37,246 nt of DNA from Caldilineaceae bacterium (lineage in GTDB: Bacteria > Chloroflexota > Anaerolineae > Caldilineales > Caldilineaceae). The notes below the pieces were generated by a model. It saw only the letters and a list, made by a program, of their open reading frames with translations, was not told the origin of the DNA and searched no databases. The position numbers and the translations under genes are program-made. Shown in pieces: positions 17,347 through 26,157 of the stretch (position 1 is the stretch's first letter; each line of letters opens with the position of its first letter). The stretch is taken from contig JAHBVG010000074.1 in the NCBI GenBank assembly GCA_019637695.1, positions 1 through 37,246 on the forward strand. Reading direction: 5' to 3'.

Positions 17347-20300
17347 ATGTATAATCCAGCTATGCAACCAATTCTAAACATTCATTTGCTCGGCGGCTTT
17401 TTGGTCGAATACAAGGGGAAACCGATCACGGCCTTCAGCGCGGATCGGCTGCAATCGCTGCTGGCTTATCTACTGCTCAACCGGACAGCGCCCCAACCTC
17501 GCCATCATCTCGCTTTTCAACTCTGGCCCGATTCAAGTGAATCGCAGGCGCGCACTAATCTGCGCAATCTTCTTCACAATCTGCGCGCCAATTTACCCGA
17601 ATCTGAGATCTTTCTCGACATCACCAATTTGACCCTCCAATGGCGACCCGACGCGCCCTTCCAACTGGACGTGGAGCGTTTTCAGCAATTGCGCGCCGAA
17701 GCTGCCATCGCCGAAAGCCGCCACGCCTGGGGAGATGCCCGCCGCCTGCTCGAAGAAGCCATCATCCTCTACCGCGGGGATCTGCTGCCTGGCAACTATG
17801 ACGATTGGATCAGCGGGCGGCGCGAGGATTTGCGTCATACTTTCACCGAAGCCCTCACCCGTTTGATCGATATCTTGGAAAGGATGGGCGATCTGAGCGC
17901 TGCGCTTCAACACGCGCAACGGCTGTTGCGTGATGATCCACTCAACGAGACGACTTACGTGATCCTCATGCGTCTCTATGCTCAGAGCGGCGACCGGAGC
18001 AGCATCCGCCGCATTTATGATCAGTGTGCAGCCACCCTGCAACGTGAACTGAGCGTGGAACCGAGCGCAACCACCCAATCCGCTTACCAGCAATTCCTGC
18101 GTATGGATGCGCTGTTGCCAACAGTCGCCGTCCCGCCGCCTGCGGCAATTGCGCCTGCCCGGCGCCGGCTTACCCCGCCCAAATCTAGCACGGGCTTCAT
18201 CGGTCGCGAAGCGGAACTGGCGCAATTGGCCCAATTGATCGCGGATCCGCATGTACGGTTGCTCACCATCACCGGTCCTGGCGGCATTGGCAAAACCCAG
18301 TTAGCCATGCAGATGGCGAGCGGCCATACGTCAATCTTTGCCGATGGGGCCGCCTTTATCGGTCTGGCTTCGATTGTCTCCGCCGATGTGTTGGCGCAGA
18401 GCATTGCCGCTGGCATCGAGGTCAGACTCTCTGGCGGCGCTGATCCTGAGGAACAACTGCTGAACGCCTTGCGCGATCGAGAACTCTTGCTGGTTTTGGA
18501 TAACTTTGAACATCTGCTCGACGGCGCAGAGACGCTGTCGGAGATCTTGCTCCAGGCGCCGGCGGTAAAGATCGTCGTAACGAGCCGCGAACGGCTCAAT
18601 CTGCACGAGGAATGGGTCTACAATCTGCACGGGCTGCCCATCCCCGACGGGGATGAAGAGGATTGGGAAGAAAACAGCGCGGTGCAACTATTTCTTCAGA
18701 GTGCGCGCCGGGCTAATGCTGGCTTCATCCTCACCCCGGCGGATCGTCCCGCCATTACGCATATCTGCCGTTTGTTGGAAGGGATGCCGCTGGGCATCCA
18801 ACTGGCGGCGGCATGGGCGCGTCTCCTCGCCCCGGCCGAGATCGCCCAGGAGATCGAGCGCAGCCTCGCCTTTTTGGAAAGCAGCTACCGGGATGTGCCA
18901 GAGCGCCACCGCAGTCTGCAAGCTGTCTTTGAGCACTCTTGGCGGCTGCTTTCGGCCCAGGAACAAGTCGCATTGCGCCAACTCTCTCTCTTCCGCGGCG
19001 GTTTTGATCGCCATGCCGCCGAAGAGATCGCCGGGGCGACGCTGCCCCTACTCTCGGCCCTGGTGGACAAGTCACTCGTCCGTCGCGCCGATACAAGCCG
19101 GTATTCTTTGCACGAAGTGGTGCGCCAGTACGCTGACAGCGTACTGCGCGCAGCGGGCGATTTTGAAGAGGCGCGCCTGCGCCATCTCCAACATTACCTG
19201 GCCCTGGCCAACGACCTCCAAAAGAAGTTATATGGCCCTTTACAACCGGAATTGCTCGAACAATTGGAAATCGAACACGACAATCTGCGCGCTGCGCTTG
19301 ACTGGGCATTCTCCTCTGGATCTGCCATTGCGCAACTGGCCGCTATCCGCCTCACCACGATCCTGGCGCGCTTCTGGTATCTGCGCGGCCATCTTCACGA
19401 AGGACGCAACTGGATGGAACGGGCGCTGGCCGCGCTGGAAGGGGATCCCGTGCCAGAGGCATCGCCCAATGAACTTCGTTGGCTGCGGGCGCGGCTGCTT
19501 TTCGGCGTCGGCGAGGTCGTCGCTGCGTCGGATGATACACGCGCGGCGGTTCCTCTGTTAGAGGAAAGCCTGGCGATCTTCCGCCAATTGCAGAGCGGAC
19601 GCGATGTGATCATGTTACTGCACAGGCTCAGCGAGACTGTAAGCGAATTGGGAGATTACGCTAGAGCTGAACAACTTTTGGAAGAAAGTTTGCCGCTCGC
19701 CCGCGCCCAAAACGAAACCTGGTTGGTGGGCCGATCTCTATCGATCCTGGCGTCGATGTCAATCGATCAAGGTAACCCGGCGCGGGCCGAAGCGATGGCG
19801 ACCGAAGCACTCACGCTATTGCGCGGAGAGGACGACAGCGGCGCTGTTGTCTATTTGCTCAACGTCCTCGGTCAACTGGCCGCCCAACAAGGGGATCTGG
19901 CTCGCGCCGAGGCCATGCTCGAAGAGGCCCTCACCATCAACCGTACTGTCACCCGGCTGCGCATGGGCGCAGCGTGGACATTGCGCAACCTGGGTATGGT
20001 CGCCCAATTACAGGGTGATCTTGCACGCGCCACGGCTTACTTTCAAGAGAGCCTGGTGCTGCGCCATGAGTTACGCCAGTTGTCCGGCGCGGCCTGGGCC
20101 CTGGAAGGATTGGCCGAAATTGCAGCCTTGGCCGGCGATCCCCAAAGGGCGGTGCGACTCTGGGCGGTGGCGGCTGCTCAGCGCGCCATTGCTGGCTCCG
20201 AAATGGGCGAAGCGGATCGAATGCGCACTGAATCGCTCCTTGCCGAACTGCGGCTCAGCCTGGGCGAGGCACACTTCAACGCCCTTTGGACCGAAGGCAG

Positions 20301-20355
20301 CGCCCTTCCATTCGAAGATGCCATAGCCTATGCGTTGATGAATGGCGACTGGTGA
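17347..20355 (+). CDS. AfsR-like BTAD-STAND-TPR transcriptional regulator (long paralog)
   Basis: This is a regulator of about 1002 residues. The N-terminus carries a winged-helix segment (ADRLQSLLAYLLLN..., LWPDSSESQARTNLRNLL) and a bacterial transcriptional activation domain (BTAD, about 100-245). A STAND ATPase follows with Walker A GPGGIGKT (about 310-317) and Walker B LLLVLDNFEHL (about 380-390). About 300 residues of TPR repeats follow, such as ARAEAMLEEALTINR. In this family a signal detected by the C-terminal repeats releases ATP-dependent DNA binding. The start is uncertain: ATG at 17347, ATG at 17362 or TTG at 17320, none with a good ribosome binding site. It converges on a paralog and overlaps it by 28 bases. 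Confidence 0.88.
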   Translation: MYNPAMQPILNIHLLGGFLVEYKGKPITAFSADRLQSLLAYLLLNRTAPQPRHHLAFQLWPDSSESQARTNLRNLLHNLRANLPESEIFLDITNLTLQWRPDAPFQLDVERFQQLRAEAAIAESRHAWGDARRLLEEAIILYRGDLLPGNYDDWISGRREDLRHTFTEALTRLIDILERMGDLSAALQHAQRLLRDDPLNETTYVILMRLYAQSGDRSSIRRIYDQCAATLQRELSVEPSATTQSAYQQFLRMDALLPTVAVPPPAAIAPARRRLTPPKSSTGFIGREAELAQLAQLIADPHVRLLTITGPGGIGKTQLAMQMASGHTSIFADGAAFIGLASIVSADVLAQSIAAGIEVRLSGGADPEEQLLNALRDRELLLVLDNFEHLLDGAETLSEILLQAPAVKIVVTSRERLNLHEEWVYNLHGLPIPDGDEEDWEENSAVQLFLQSARRANAGFILTPADRPAITHICRLLEGMPLGIQLAAAWARLLAPAEIAQEIERSLAFLESSYRDVPERHRSLQAVFEHSWRLLSAQEQVALRQLSLFRGGFDRHAAEEIAGATLPLLSALVDKSLVRRADTSRYSLHEVVRQYADSVLRAAGDFEEARLRHLQHYLALANDLQKKLYGPLQPELLEQLEIEHDNLRAALDWAFSSGSAIAQLAAIRLTTILARFWYLRGHLHEGRNWMERALAALEGDPVPEASPNELRWLRARLLFGVGEVVAASDDTRAAVPLLEESLAIFRQLQSGRDVIMLLHRLSETVSELGDYARAEQLLEESLPLARAQNETWLVGRSLSILASMSIDQGNPARAEAMATEALTLLRGEDDSGAVVYLLNVLGQLAAQQGDLARAEAMLEEALTINRTVTRLRMGAAWTLRNLGMVAQLQGDLARATAYFQESLVLRHELRQLSGAAWALEGLAEIAALAGDPQRAVRLWAVAAAQRAIAGSEMGEADRMRTESLLAELRLSLGEAHFNALWTEGSALPFEDAIAYALMNGDW

Positions 20356-22637
20356 CTGGGGACGGCGGCAAGCGAACGCAACGCCTGCACCAGTTCGTCG
20401 CTCTCCTCATGGCTGCCCAGGATGGAGATCGATTCTTCAAGCGCGGCTTGGGCTTCAGCGTAGCGTCCTAAACCATATAACATGTGGCCCTGCCGGTTCA
20501 GCAACCGGCCCAGTAGACAGAGGTTTTGCCCCTGCACCCGCTGTACGTTGATGGCATAACTCATCAGCAGCGCGGCCTCTTGGAAGCGAGAGCGCTCGGC
20601 GTAGAAGAAGGCGAGACTGTGCAGCCCCATGTGCAACCCTTCCTCATCGCCGTGATCTACAGCCCACTGCCAGGCAGCAAGGATGTCGTCTAACTCGGTT
20701 TGAATGGCGTTTAGGATGGCGAACTGATCAGCGGTGTGGAGCCGTTCCTCTTGGGCGTGGAGGAAGCTCAGATAGAAACGGCTGTGCCGACGCCCAATCT
20801 CCGCGGGATCGCTCATGTGGCGGGCTGCGTAATGGCGCAGCAACTCGTGCAGGCTGTAACGCCCTCCACCGCTCTGGCGTAGCAGCGATTTATCCAAAAG
20901 GAGCGTCAACGTCATTAGATTGGCGGCGGTGACAGTCTCGGCGGCTTCGCGGCTGAAACTGCCGTGGAAGATCGCCAGCTTGGCGAAGATCTCCTGTTCC
21001 TGGGGCGAAAGCAGCGCCCAGGTCTGGTCGAAGACGGCGCGCAGACTACGGTGACGTTCGGGCACATTGCGATGAGAGACTGCCAGGAACTCCAAATTCT
21101 GCTCGATCTCCTTAGCGATTTCGGGTAGCGAGAGTATCCGTACCCATGCTGCTGCCAGTTGGAGCGCCAGGGGCATCCCACCCAACAGACGGCAAATGTG
21201 GATCATAACGTCGCGGTCTTCATCCTTCAGGCAGAAGTCGCTCTGCGCTTTGCGCGCTGTCTGCAAAAAGAGCTTCACACTGCTGTTCTCCTGCCAGTAG
21301 CTATCCTCAAAAGTGGGCATGGGCAAACCGTGCAACGTGTAGACCCATTCCTCTTGCAGATTAAGTCGTTCCCGGCTCGTCACAAGGATCTTCACGGCGG
21401 TCTGTTCCAAGAGTTTAATCAGCAAACCAATCTCATCCATGAGATGCTCGAAATTGTCCAGCACCAGCAGCAATTTTTTCGTGGAGAGATAATCGAGTAA
21501 CTGATCTGTGGGATCAGCGGCGCTGGCAATCGAGAGATCCAGGCTGTTGACGATGGCAAAAACCAGTTGATCGGACGACGCAACCGTTGCAAGGGACACA
21601 AAGAACGCGCCGTCAGCAAAGACGGGCTGGTGACCTTTGGCTGTCTGTAGGGCCAGATGTGTCTTGCCCATGCCGCCCGGCCCCAGGATGGTGAGGAGAC
21701 GGCAATTGGGTTCGGCGAGCAATTGCGCCAGTTCGGCCAGTTCCACTTCGCGGCCGACAAACGGCGCAGCAGGGATGGGCAATCGCAGACCGCGTTTCGG
21801 CGCAGGCGTCGCTGTTGGTGGGATGGCAGATACCTCTCCTTCTGGGGGAGCAGTCAACGGAGATGGCAAGGATGGCAGTTCGTGAGGGACGGCCATGCGC
21901 AGAAATTGCTCGTAAGCTGCCGTTGTATCCTCATCGGGATCTACGTCAAGTTCGCGCAGCAGCAAGTTGGCGCAGCTTTCGTACGCGCGACGCACGCCAG
22001 CTCGATCCCCGATCATGGCGTGCAGCCGCATCACATGGACATAAGCCGCCTCATCCAGCGGATCTTGCTGGATCATGCGCTGGGCGTAACGCAACGCCCC
22101 ACGAGGATCGCCGCTTGCTTCTAGCAGCGTCACCAATTGGGCCAATGCGTGCTGATACTGCAGGCGGAATTCCTCGCGCAACGACATGATCCAATCATCG
22201 TAGTTGCCCGGCAGCAACTCCCCGCTGTAGAGATCCGTTGCCATCTCCAAGGCGCGTATCGCTTCCGCCGTTGCGTTGATCTGGCGCGCCTCGCCCGCCT
22301 GGGCGCAGTGTCGTTGGAAATCGGCCACATCCAGCGTATAGGGCGCATCGGATCGCCAATAGAGCGTCAGATTGGTGATCTCTAAAAAACGGTCAGCGTC
22401 GGGTAACGCCTGACGCAGGCTAAAGAGAAGATTGCGCAAATTGCTGCGCGCCTGCGCCTCGCTTGAATCAGGCCAAAGTTGAAAGGCGATATGGTGGCGC
22501 GGGACGGGCGACTGTCGATGTAATAACAAGTAAACCAATAAAGATTGCTGCCGGTCCGCGCTGATCGTCGTCAGCGGTTGATCGCCGTAATGAAGTGAGA
22601 ATTGACCGAGCAGGCGGATTTGTAATGTCTTATTCAA
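20328..22637 (-). CDS. AfsR-like BTAD-STAND regulator, apparently truncated in the TPR region (short paralog)
   Basis: This 769-residue paralog of the adjacent convergent regulator is clearly similar throughout the winged-helix, BTAD and ATPase parts (AFQLWPDSSEAQARSNLRNLL, LLPGNYDDWI, GPGGMGKT at about 318-325, LLLVLDNFEHL). The TTG at 22637 is chosen because AGGAG lies 6 bases before it. The protein ends in the second TPR-like helix pair: ALEESISILGSHEESDELVQ aligns with LEESLAIF... of the long paralog. The last dozen residues are translated heptamer repeat and antisense of the neighbour. The sensor region is therefore probably lost. Confidence 0.85.
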   Translation of the reverse strand: MNKTLQIRLLGQFSLHYGDQPLTTISADRQQSLLVYLLLHRQSPVPRHHIAFQLWPDSSEAQARSNLRNLLFSLRQALPDADRFLEITNLTLYWRSDAPYTLDVADFQRHCAQAGEARQINATAEAIRALEMATDLYSGELLPGNYDDWIMSLREEFRLQYQHALAQLVTLLEASGDPRGALRYAQRMIQQDPLDEAAYVHVMRLHAMIGDRAGVRRAYESCANLLLRELDVDPDEDTTAAYEQFLRMAVPHELPSLPSPLTAPPEGEVSAIPPTATPAPKRGLRLPIPAAPFVGREVELAELAQLLAEPNCRLLTILGPGGMGKTHLALQTAKGHQPVFADGAFFVSLATVASSDQLVFAIVNSLDLSIASAADPTDQLLDYLSTKKLLLVLDNFEHLMDEIGLLIKLLEQTAVKILVTSRERLNLQEEWVYTLHGLPMPTFEDSYWQENSSVKLFLQTARKAQSDFCLKDEDRDVMIHICRLLGGMPLALQLAAAWVRILSLPEIAKEIEQNLEFLAVSHRNVPERHRSLRAVFDQTWALLSPQEQEIFAKLAIFHGSFSREAAETVTAANLMTLTLLLDKSLLRQSGGGRYSLHELLRHYAARHMSDPAEIGRRHSRFYLSFLHAQEERLHTADQFAILNAIQTELDDILAAWQWAVDHGDEEGLHMGLHSLAFFYAERSRFQEAALLMSYAINVQRVQGQNLCLLGRLLNRQGHMLYGLGRYAEAQAALEESISILGSHEESDELVQALRSLAAVPSHQSPFINA
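20347..20367 (+). repeat. 7-bp repeats within both convergent regulator 3' ends
   Basis: The units are GACTGGT, GACTGGG and GACGGCG. The first two contain the last codons and TGA of the long regulator. On the minus strand the same bases encode the C-terminal residues of the short regulator. Confidence 0.65.
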
Positions 22638-23022
22638 GGAAGGCTCCTGGCAATGCGCGTTGGCTACGAAAGAACCAGGCGACAAATGCAGTGACGCAGA
22701 TAGTTCGACAAGAGGAACTCCCGAATGTGGCTTCTGAAGTGGCGAACCTGCTCAGAAGCGCATCTACGTTGAAGGGTCTCGATTTTAAGTTGGGATGTAA
22801 GCCTGATGTAATTTACAGTATCTTGACAAGCGGGAATTGTGTCAATAAGCGAAAGTTGTAGAATTGGTAAAAGAAGTGTGGACCATTTAGCCACAACTAA
22901 TACGCAGAGCATTCTTGTCCCCAAATAGACTCCCATTGCTATCTGGTGTGGAGGATATTCTGCGCATATGGGATAATTGACCGGATTTGTCCAACATTTT
23001 CATTTAGAAAGCGACTGTACGA
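22638..23022. other. Divergent intergenic region with operator-like palindromes
   Basis: This 385-base spacer separates the short regulator (minus) from the epimerase-like gene (plus). It holds a strong minus-strand promoter (22817-22845) and an inverted repeat GCTTCTGA at 22730-22737 with TCAGAAGC at 22752-22759. The inverted repeat falls in the leader of the regulator. I see no confident promoter for the plus-strand gene. Confidence 0.5.
22817..22845 (-). promoter_or_regulatory. Promoter with embedded palindrome for the short regulator
   Basis: Read on the minus strand: TTGACA (22845-22840), 17 bases, GATACT (22822-22817). The plus-strand sequence shows TTGACA at 22823-22828 and TGTCAA at 22840-22845. 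An inverted repeat therefore covers the -35 and the spacer up to the -10, a typical repressor site. Confidence 0.55.
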
Positions 23023-23805
23023 ATGACTGAGAAATCCCCCAATGCCAAACGAGTGCTGGTGACCGGTTCCACCGGCGCGATCGGCGAACCTGTGTGTGAA
23101 CGGTTGATGGAACGCGGCCATTTTGTGCGCGGCCTTGCCCGGCGTCCCAGCCCAAAGGCGCATGAGTTCGTGCAAGGCGATCTCAACGACCGCGACAAAG
23201 TCTACGAAGCGGTGGAGAGCATGGATGTGATAATCCACCTGGGCGCGTACCCCAACCCGGCGGACTTTGTCGATGTACTTTTGCAGCCCAATGTGGTCGG
23301 CCTCTATTACATCTGTGAAGCTGCCAAGGATCTGGGCGTGGAACGACTCGTCCTCGCCAGCACCATGCAGACGGTGAGCGGTCATGGCTGGCAGGAACGC
23401 ACCGTCACCATCGAGGAAGGTCCCGCGCCGACCAATCACTACGCGTTGACCAAAGTCTGGGCCGAAGAAGCCGGGGCCATGTACGCACGCGTCCATAAGC
23501 TCTCTGTGATCAACGTGCGCATTGGCTGGCTGCCGCGCAACGCCGACGAGGCTGCCCGCCTCAACAACAGCGCGCTGGGGCCGGACACCTTCTTCAGCCA
23601 TGAGGACGCCAAACTCTTTCATCAACTCTGTGTGGAATCGCCCAATCCCGTCCGCGGCGAAGCAGTGACCCTCTTTGCCACCAGCCGCCCCAAACGCGTC
23701 GAACGCATGGACCTGGAACCGGCGCGGCGCATCCTCGGCTACGAGCCGCAGACTGTGTGGCCGGAGGGGCTGCCGTACGAGCTTCCGTTTGAGGTGAAGC
23801 AATGA
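23023..23805 (+). CDS. NAD(P)-dependent epimerase/dehydratase, uronate-dehydrogenase-like
   Basis: This 260-residue extended-type Rossmann protein has cofactor motif GSTGAIG at 15-21, DLND after the third strand, S113 and Y140-x-x-x-K144 (HYALTKVW). The length is short for sugar-nucleotide epimerases and fits uronate dehydrogenases, which oxidise galacturonate or glucuronate. A role in acidic-sugar use is inferred from the arabinofuranosidase-type gene downstream. The ribosome binding site before ATG 23023 is weak. Confidence 0.82.
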   Translation: MTEKSPNAKRVLVTGSTGAIGEPVCERLMERGHFVRGLARRPSPKAHEFVQGDLNDRDKVYEAVESMDVIIHLGAYPNPADFVDVLLQPNVVGLYYICEAAKDLGVERLVLASTMQTVSGHGWQERTVTIEEGPAPTNHYALTKVWAEEAGAMYARVHKLSVINVRIGWLPRNADEAARLNNSALGPDTFFSHEDAKLFHQLCVESPNPVRGEAVTLFATSRPKRVERMDLEPARRILGYEPQTVWPEGLPYELPFEVKQ

Positions 23806-23809
23806 ATGT

Positions 23810-23840
23810 TGCGTAATGCGTGGATGATTGTCACTTGCAA
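23810..23840 (+). repeat. 7-bp repeat plus shared 15-base motif
   Basis: TGCGTAA and TGCGTGG (23810-23823) are followed by GATTGTCACTTGCAA at 23826-23840. The identical 15-mer, again preceded by TGCGTAG units, occurs at 30372-30386. The array starts 4 bases after the stop of the epimerase-like gene. Confidence 0.7.
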
Positions 23841-23879
23841 ACCTGCAACTCGGCGCATCGCCGTTGTCTGGAGGATCAG

Positions 23880-24230
23880 ATGGACTATAACCTGAACGGT
23901 AAACTCTTCCGCTCGGTGAGCAACAGCGAGAACGGCGATGTGGACAGCGCCACCCTCTTCTACTATCACCAACGTGGGGAGGTTGTGACGGCGCGCTATG
24001 TGGGAGGCTCGATTGTGGAAGGCCATTTGATCGCTAAAATGCTGCCGGACGGGCAACTCGACATGCGCTACCATCATCTCAACACAACCGGGGAATTTAT
24101 GCTGGGCCGCTGTCTCTCCACGCCGACGTTGCTGACCGATGGCCGTCTCAAGTTCAGCGAAGAATGGCAATGGTTGAGCGGAGACGGTTCATCGGGTCGC
24201 TCAGAAATCGAAGAAGTGAGGGAGGGTTAG
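23880..24230 (+). CDS. Small conserved protein of unknown function
   Basis: This 116-residue protein opens with MDYNLNGKLFRSVSNSENGD, then TLFYYHQRGEVVTARYVGG, HLIAKMLPDGQLDMRYHHLN and a final EEWQWLSGDGSSGRSEIEE. The repeating beta-hairpin pattern suggests a small all-beta barrel. Similar sequences are sometimes labelled n-acetylglutamate synthase in databases, which looks unfounded because no acetyltransferase motif is present. The ATG at 23880 is chosen for GGAGG five bases upstream. The stop abuts the start of the glycoside hydrolase gene. Confidence 0.75.
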   Translation: MDYNLNGKLFRSVSNSENGDVDSATLFYYHQRGEVVTARYVGGSIVEGHLIAKMLPDGQLDMRYHHLNTTGEFMLGRCLSTPTLLTDGRLKFSEEWQWLSGDGSSGRSEIEEVREG

Positions 24231-26120
24231 ATGGAAACGAAACTCAACGAACCGTTGTTTCGACCGTTGCCGCTAGGGACAGTCCGCCCGCTGGGATGGC
24301 TGCACCGTCAACTGCGGCTACAAGCGAATAGTCTGAGCGGTCATCTCGACGAATTCTGGCCCGATGTGGCGGAAAGTCGCTGGTTCGGCGGCCAACAGGA
24401 GGGCTGGGAGCGCGCCCCCTATTGGCTGGATGGCGTGATCCCCCTGGCCTTTCTGCTCGACGATGAGACGCTCAAGGCCAAAGTGACTCGCTACGTTGAC
24501 TACATCCTCACCCATCAGCATGAGGATGACTGGTTGGGGCCGCGGCAATCGTTCATCAAAGCCAGCGATCAGGACCATTTCGACATCTGGTCGCTCTTTC
24601 TGGCCCTGAAGGTGCTGGTGCAGTTCCACGACGCCACCAGCGATGAGCGCATTGAAGACGCCGTGCGCCGCTGCTTGCGGATGATCGACCGCCACATCGA
24701 CCGCCACCCCCTCTTCAATTGGGCGCAGTTCCGCTGGTTCGAGGCGCTGATCTCCATCTATTGGCTCTATGAACGGAGCGGGGAAAGCTGGCTGCTCGAC
24801 CTCGCCGTGAAGCTCCACGCGCAGGGTTTCAATTGGGCAGATTTCTTCAAGCGCTGGCCCTACACCGAAGCCGTGGAAAAAGGCCGTTGGAGCTACATGA
24901 GCCACGTCGTCAACAACGCCATGGCGATCAAGGCCCATCCGCTGTGGGGACGGCTGAGCGGGGAAAGCCATGATCGCGAGGCCGTCCGCGCCATGCTCGA
25001 AAAGCTGGATCGCTACCACGGCATGGTCACTGGCGTCTTCAGCGGCGATGAATGTCTGGCTGGTCTCAACCCCAGCGCGGGGACCGAACTCTGCGCAGTT
25101 GTCGAGTACATGTACTCGTTGGAGATCTTGCTTTCGCTCATGGAGGATACAGAGTTCGGCGACCGCCTGGAGAAGATCGCCTTCAACGCCCTGCCGGCTA
25201 CCTTTTCGCCCGACATGTGGGCGCACCAATACGATCAACAGGTCAACCAGATCGAATGTAGCGTTCAACCCAACCACGGTTGGACGACCAACGGTCCTGA
25301 GTCGAATCTCTTTGGGCTGGAGCCGAACTATGGCTGCTGCACGGCGAACCTGAGCCAGGGGTGGCCCAAATTCGCCGCCCACCTGTGGATGAAAACCGAT
25401 GGGGAAGATCTGGCGGTGATGGCCTATGCGCCCAGCGAAGTCAACACCACTGTGGACAATGTCGCTGTGAGTGTCCGATTGGAGACCGATTACCCATTCG
25501 ACGAGACGCTCCACTTCACCGTCCACGCTGCAGAACCGGTCCACTTTGCGCTGCATCTGCGCATCCCTGCCTGGGCGGGCGGCGCCACCGTGCAGACGCC
25601 GGAAGGGATCGTCGAGCATCCCAACCCTGGCGGCTATTATGGGATCTACCGCGGCTGGCAGGGGCGTGAGTCCTTCACATTGACGCTGCCCATGCGCCCC
25701 GTCCTTGTGGATCGGCCCAACGGCGCGGTCGCCGTCGAACGCGGTCCACTGGTCTATGCCTTGCAAATCGGCGAAGATTGGCGACGTGTCCACGCTGATC
25801 ATCCTCACCGGGAGCTGCCCCACGCCGATTGGGAGGTCCACGCCACCACGCCGTGGAACTATGCCCTCGATCTGACCAGCTTTGAGCAGATCGTTTTCGA
25901 GCAGCGCCCTATGCCCGATCTGCCCTTTTCCCCTGAGAGCGCGCCTATCGTGGCCGCTTTGCGCGGTCGCCGCGTCGATGGCTGGCAGGCGCGAAACGGG
26001 GCGGCTGCGTCGCCGCCGGCCAGCCCCGTGCATTCAGATCACCCGTTGGAATCGCTTGTCCTCATCCCTTATGGCTGCACCAACCTGCGCGTGGCCGAGT
26101 TCCCCGTGCTGAAAAGATGA
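24231..26120 (+). CDS. GH127-type beta-L-arabinofuranosidase (DUF1680)
   Basis: This 629-residue protein has an (alpha/alpha)6-barrel N-terminal part (HEDDWLGPRQ, FNWAQFRWFEALISIYWLYE) and beta-sandwich domains C-terminally (FALHLRIPAWAGG). The GH127 zinc and catalytic set is visible: E286 and C288 in GTELCAVVEYM, and the pair C369-C370 in NYGCCTANLSQGWPKF, as in HypBA1 of Bifidobacterium. E274 (GDECLAG) may be the second catalytic acid. Family enzymes release L-arabinose or related sugars from glycans. No signal peptide is present, so it probably acts on imported oligosaccharides. It starts on the base after the previous stop. Confidence 0.9.
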   Translation: METKLNEPLFRPLPLGTVRPLGWLHRQLRLQANSLSGHLDEFWPDVAESRWFGGQQEGWERAPYWLDGVIPLAFLLDDETLKAKVTRYVDYILTHQHEDDWLGPRQSFIKASDQDHFDIWSLFLALKVLVQFHDATSDERIEDAVRRCLRMIDRHIDRHPLFNWAQFRWFEALISIYWLYERSGESWLLDLAVKLHAQGFNWADFFKRWPYTEAVEKGRWSYMSHVVNNAMAIKAHPLWGRLSGESHDREAVRAMLEKLDRYHGMVTGVFSGDECLAGLNPSAGTELCAVVEYMYSLEILLSLMEDTEFGDRLEKIAFNALPATFSPDMWAHQYDQQVNQIECSVQPNHGWTTNGPESNLFGLEPNYGCCTANLSQGWPKFAAHLWMKTDGEDLAVMAYAPSEVNTTVDNVAVSVRLETDYPFDETLHFTVHAAEPVHFALHLRIPAWAGGATVQTPEGIVEHPNPGGYYGIYRGWQGRESFTLTLPMRPVLVDRPNGAVAVERGPLVYALQIGEDWRRVHADHPHRELPHADWEVHATTPWNYALDLTSFEQIVFEQRPMPDLPFSPESAPIVAALRGRRVDGWQARNGAAASPPASPVHSDHPLESLVLIPYGCTNLRVAEFPVLKR

Positions 26121-26122
26121 CG

Positions 26123-26157
26123 GCGGTCTGCGGTCCGCGGTCTGCGGTCCGCGGTCA
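26123..26157 (+). repeat. Five perfect-period 7-bp repeats
   Basis: The units are GCGGTCT, GCGGTCC, GCGGTCT, GCGGTCC and GCGGTCA. The array begins 2 bases after the arabinofuranosidase stop, and its last unit contains the stop codon (26155-26157) of the convergent nitroreductase gene. Confidence 0.85.

Noticed and set aside
24318..26033. 571-codon open frame antisense to the arabinofuranosidase gene
   Set aside because: The length comes from high-GC antisense codon bias. The residue composition is rich in Arg, His and Pro with no domain, and the plus-strand gene has a full catalytic signature.
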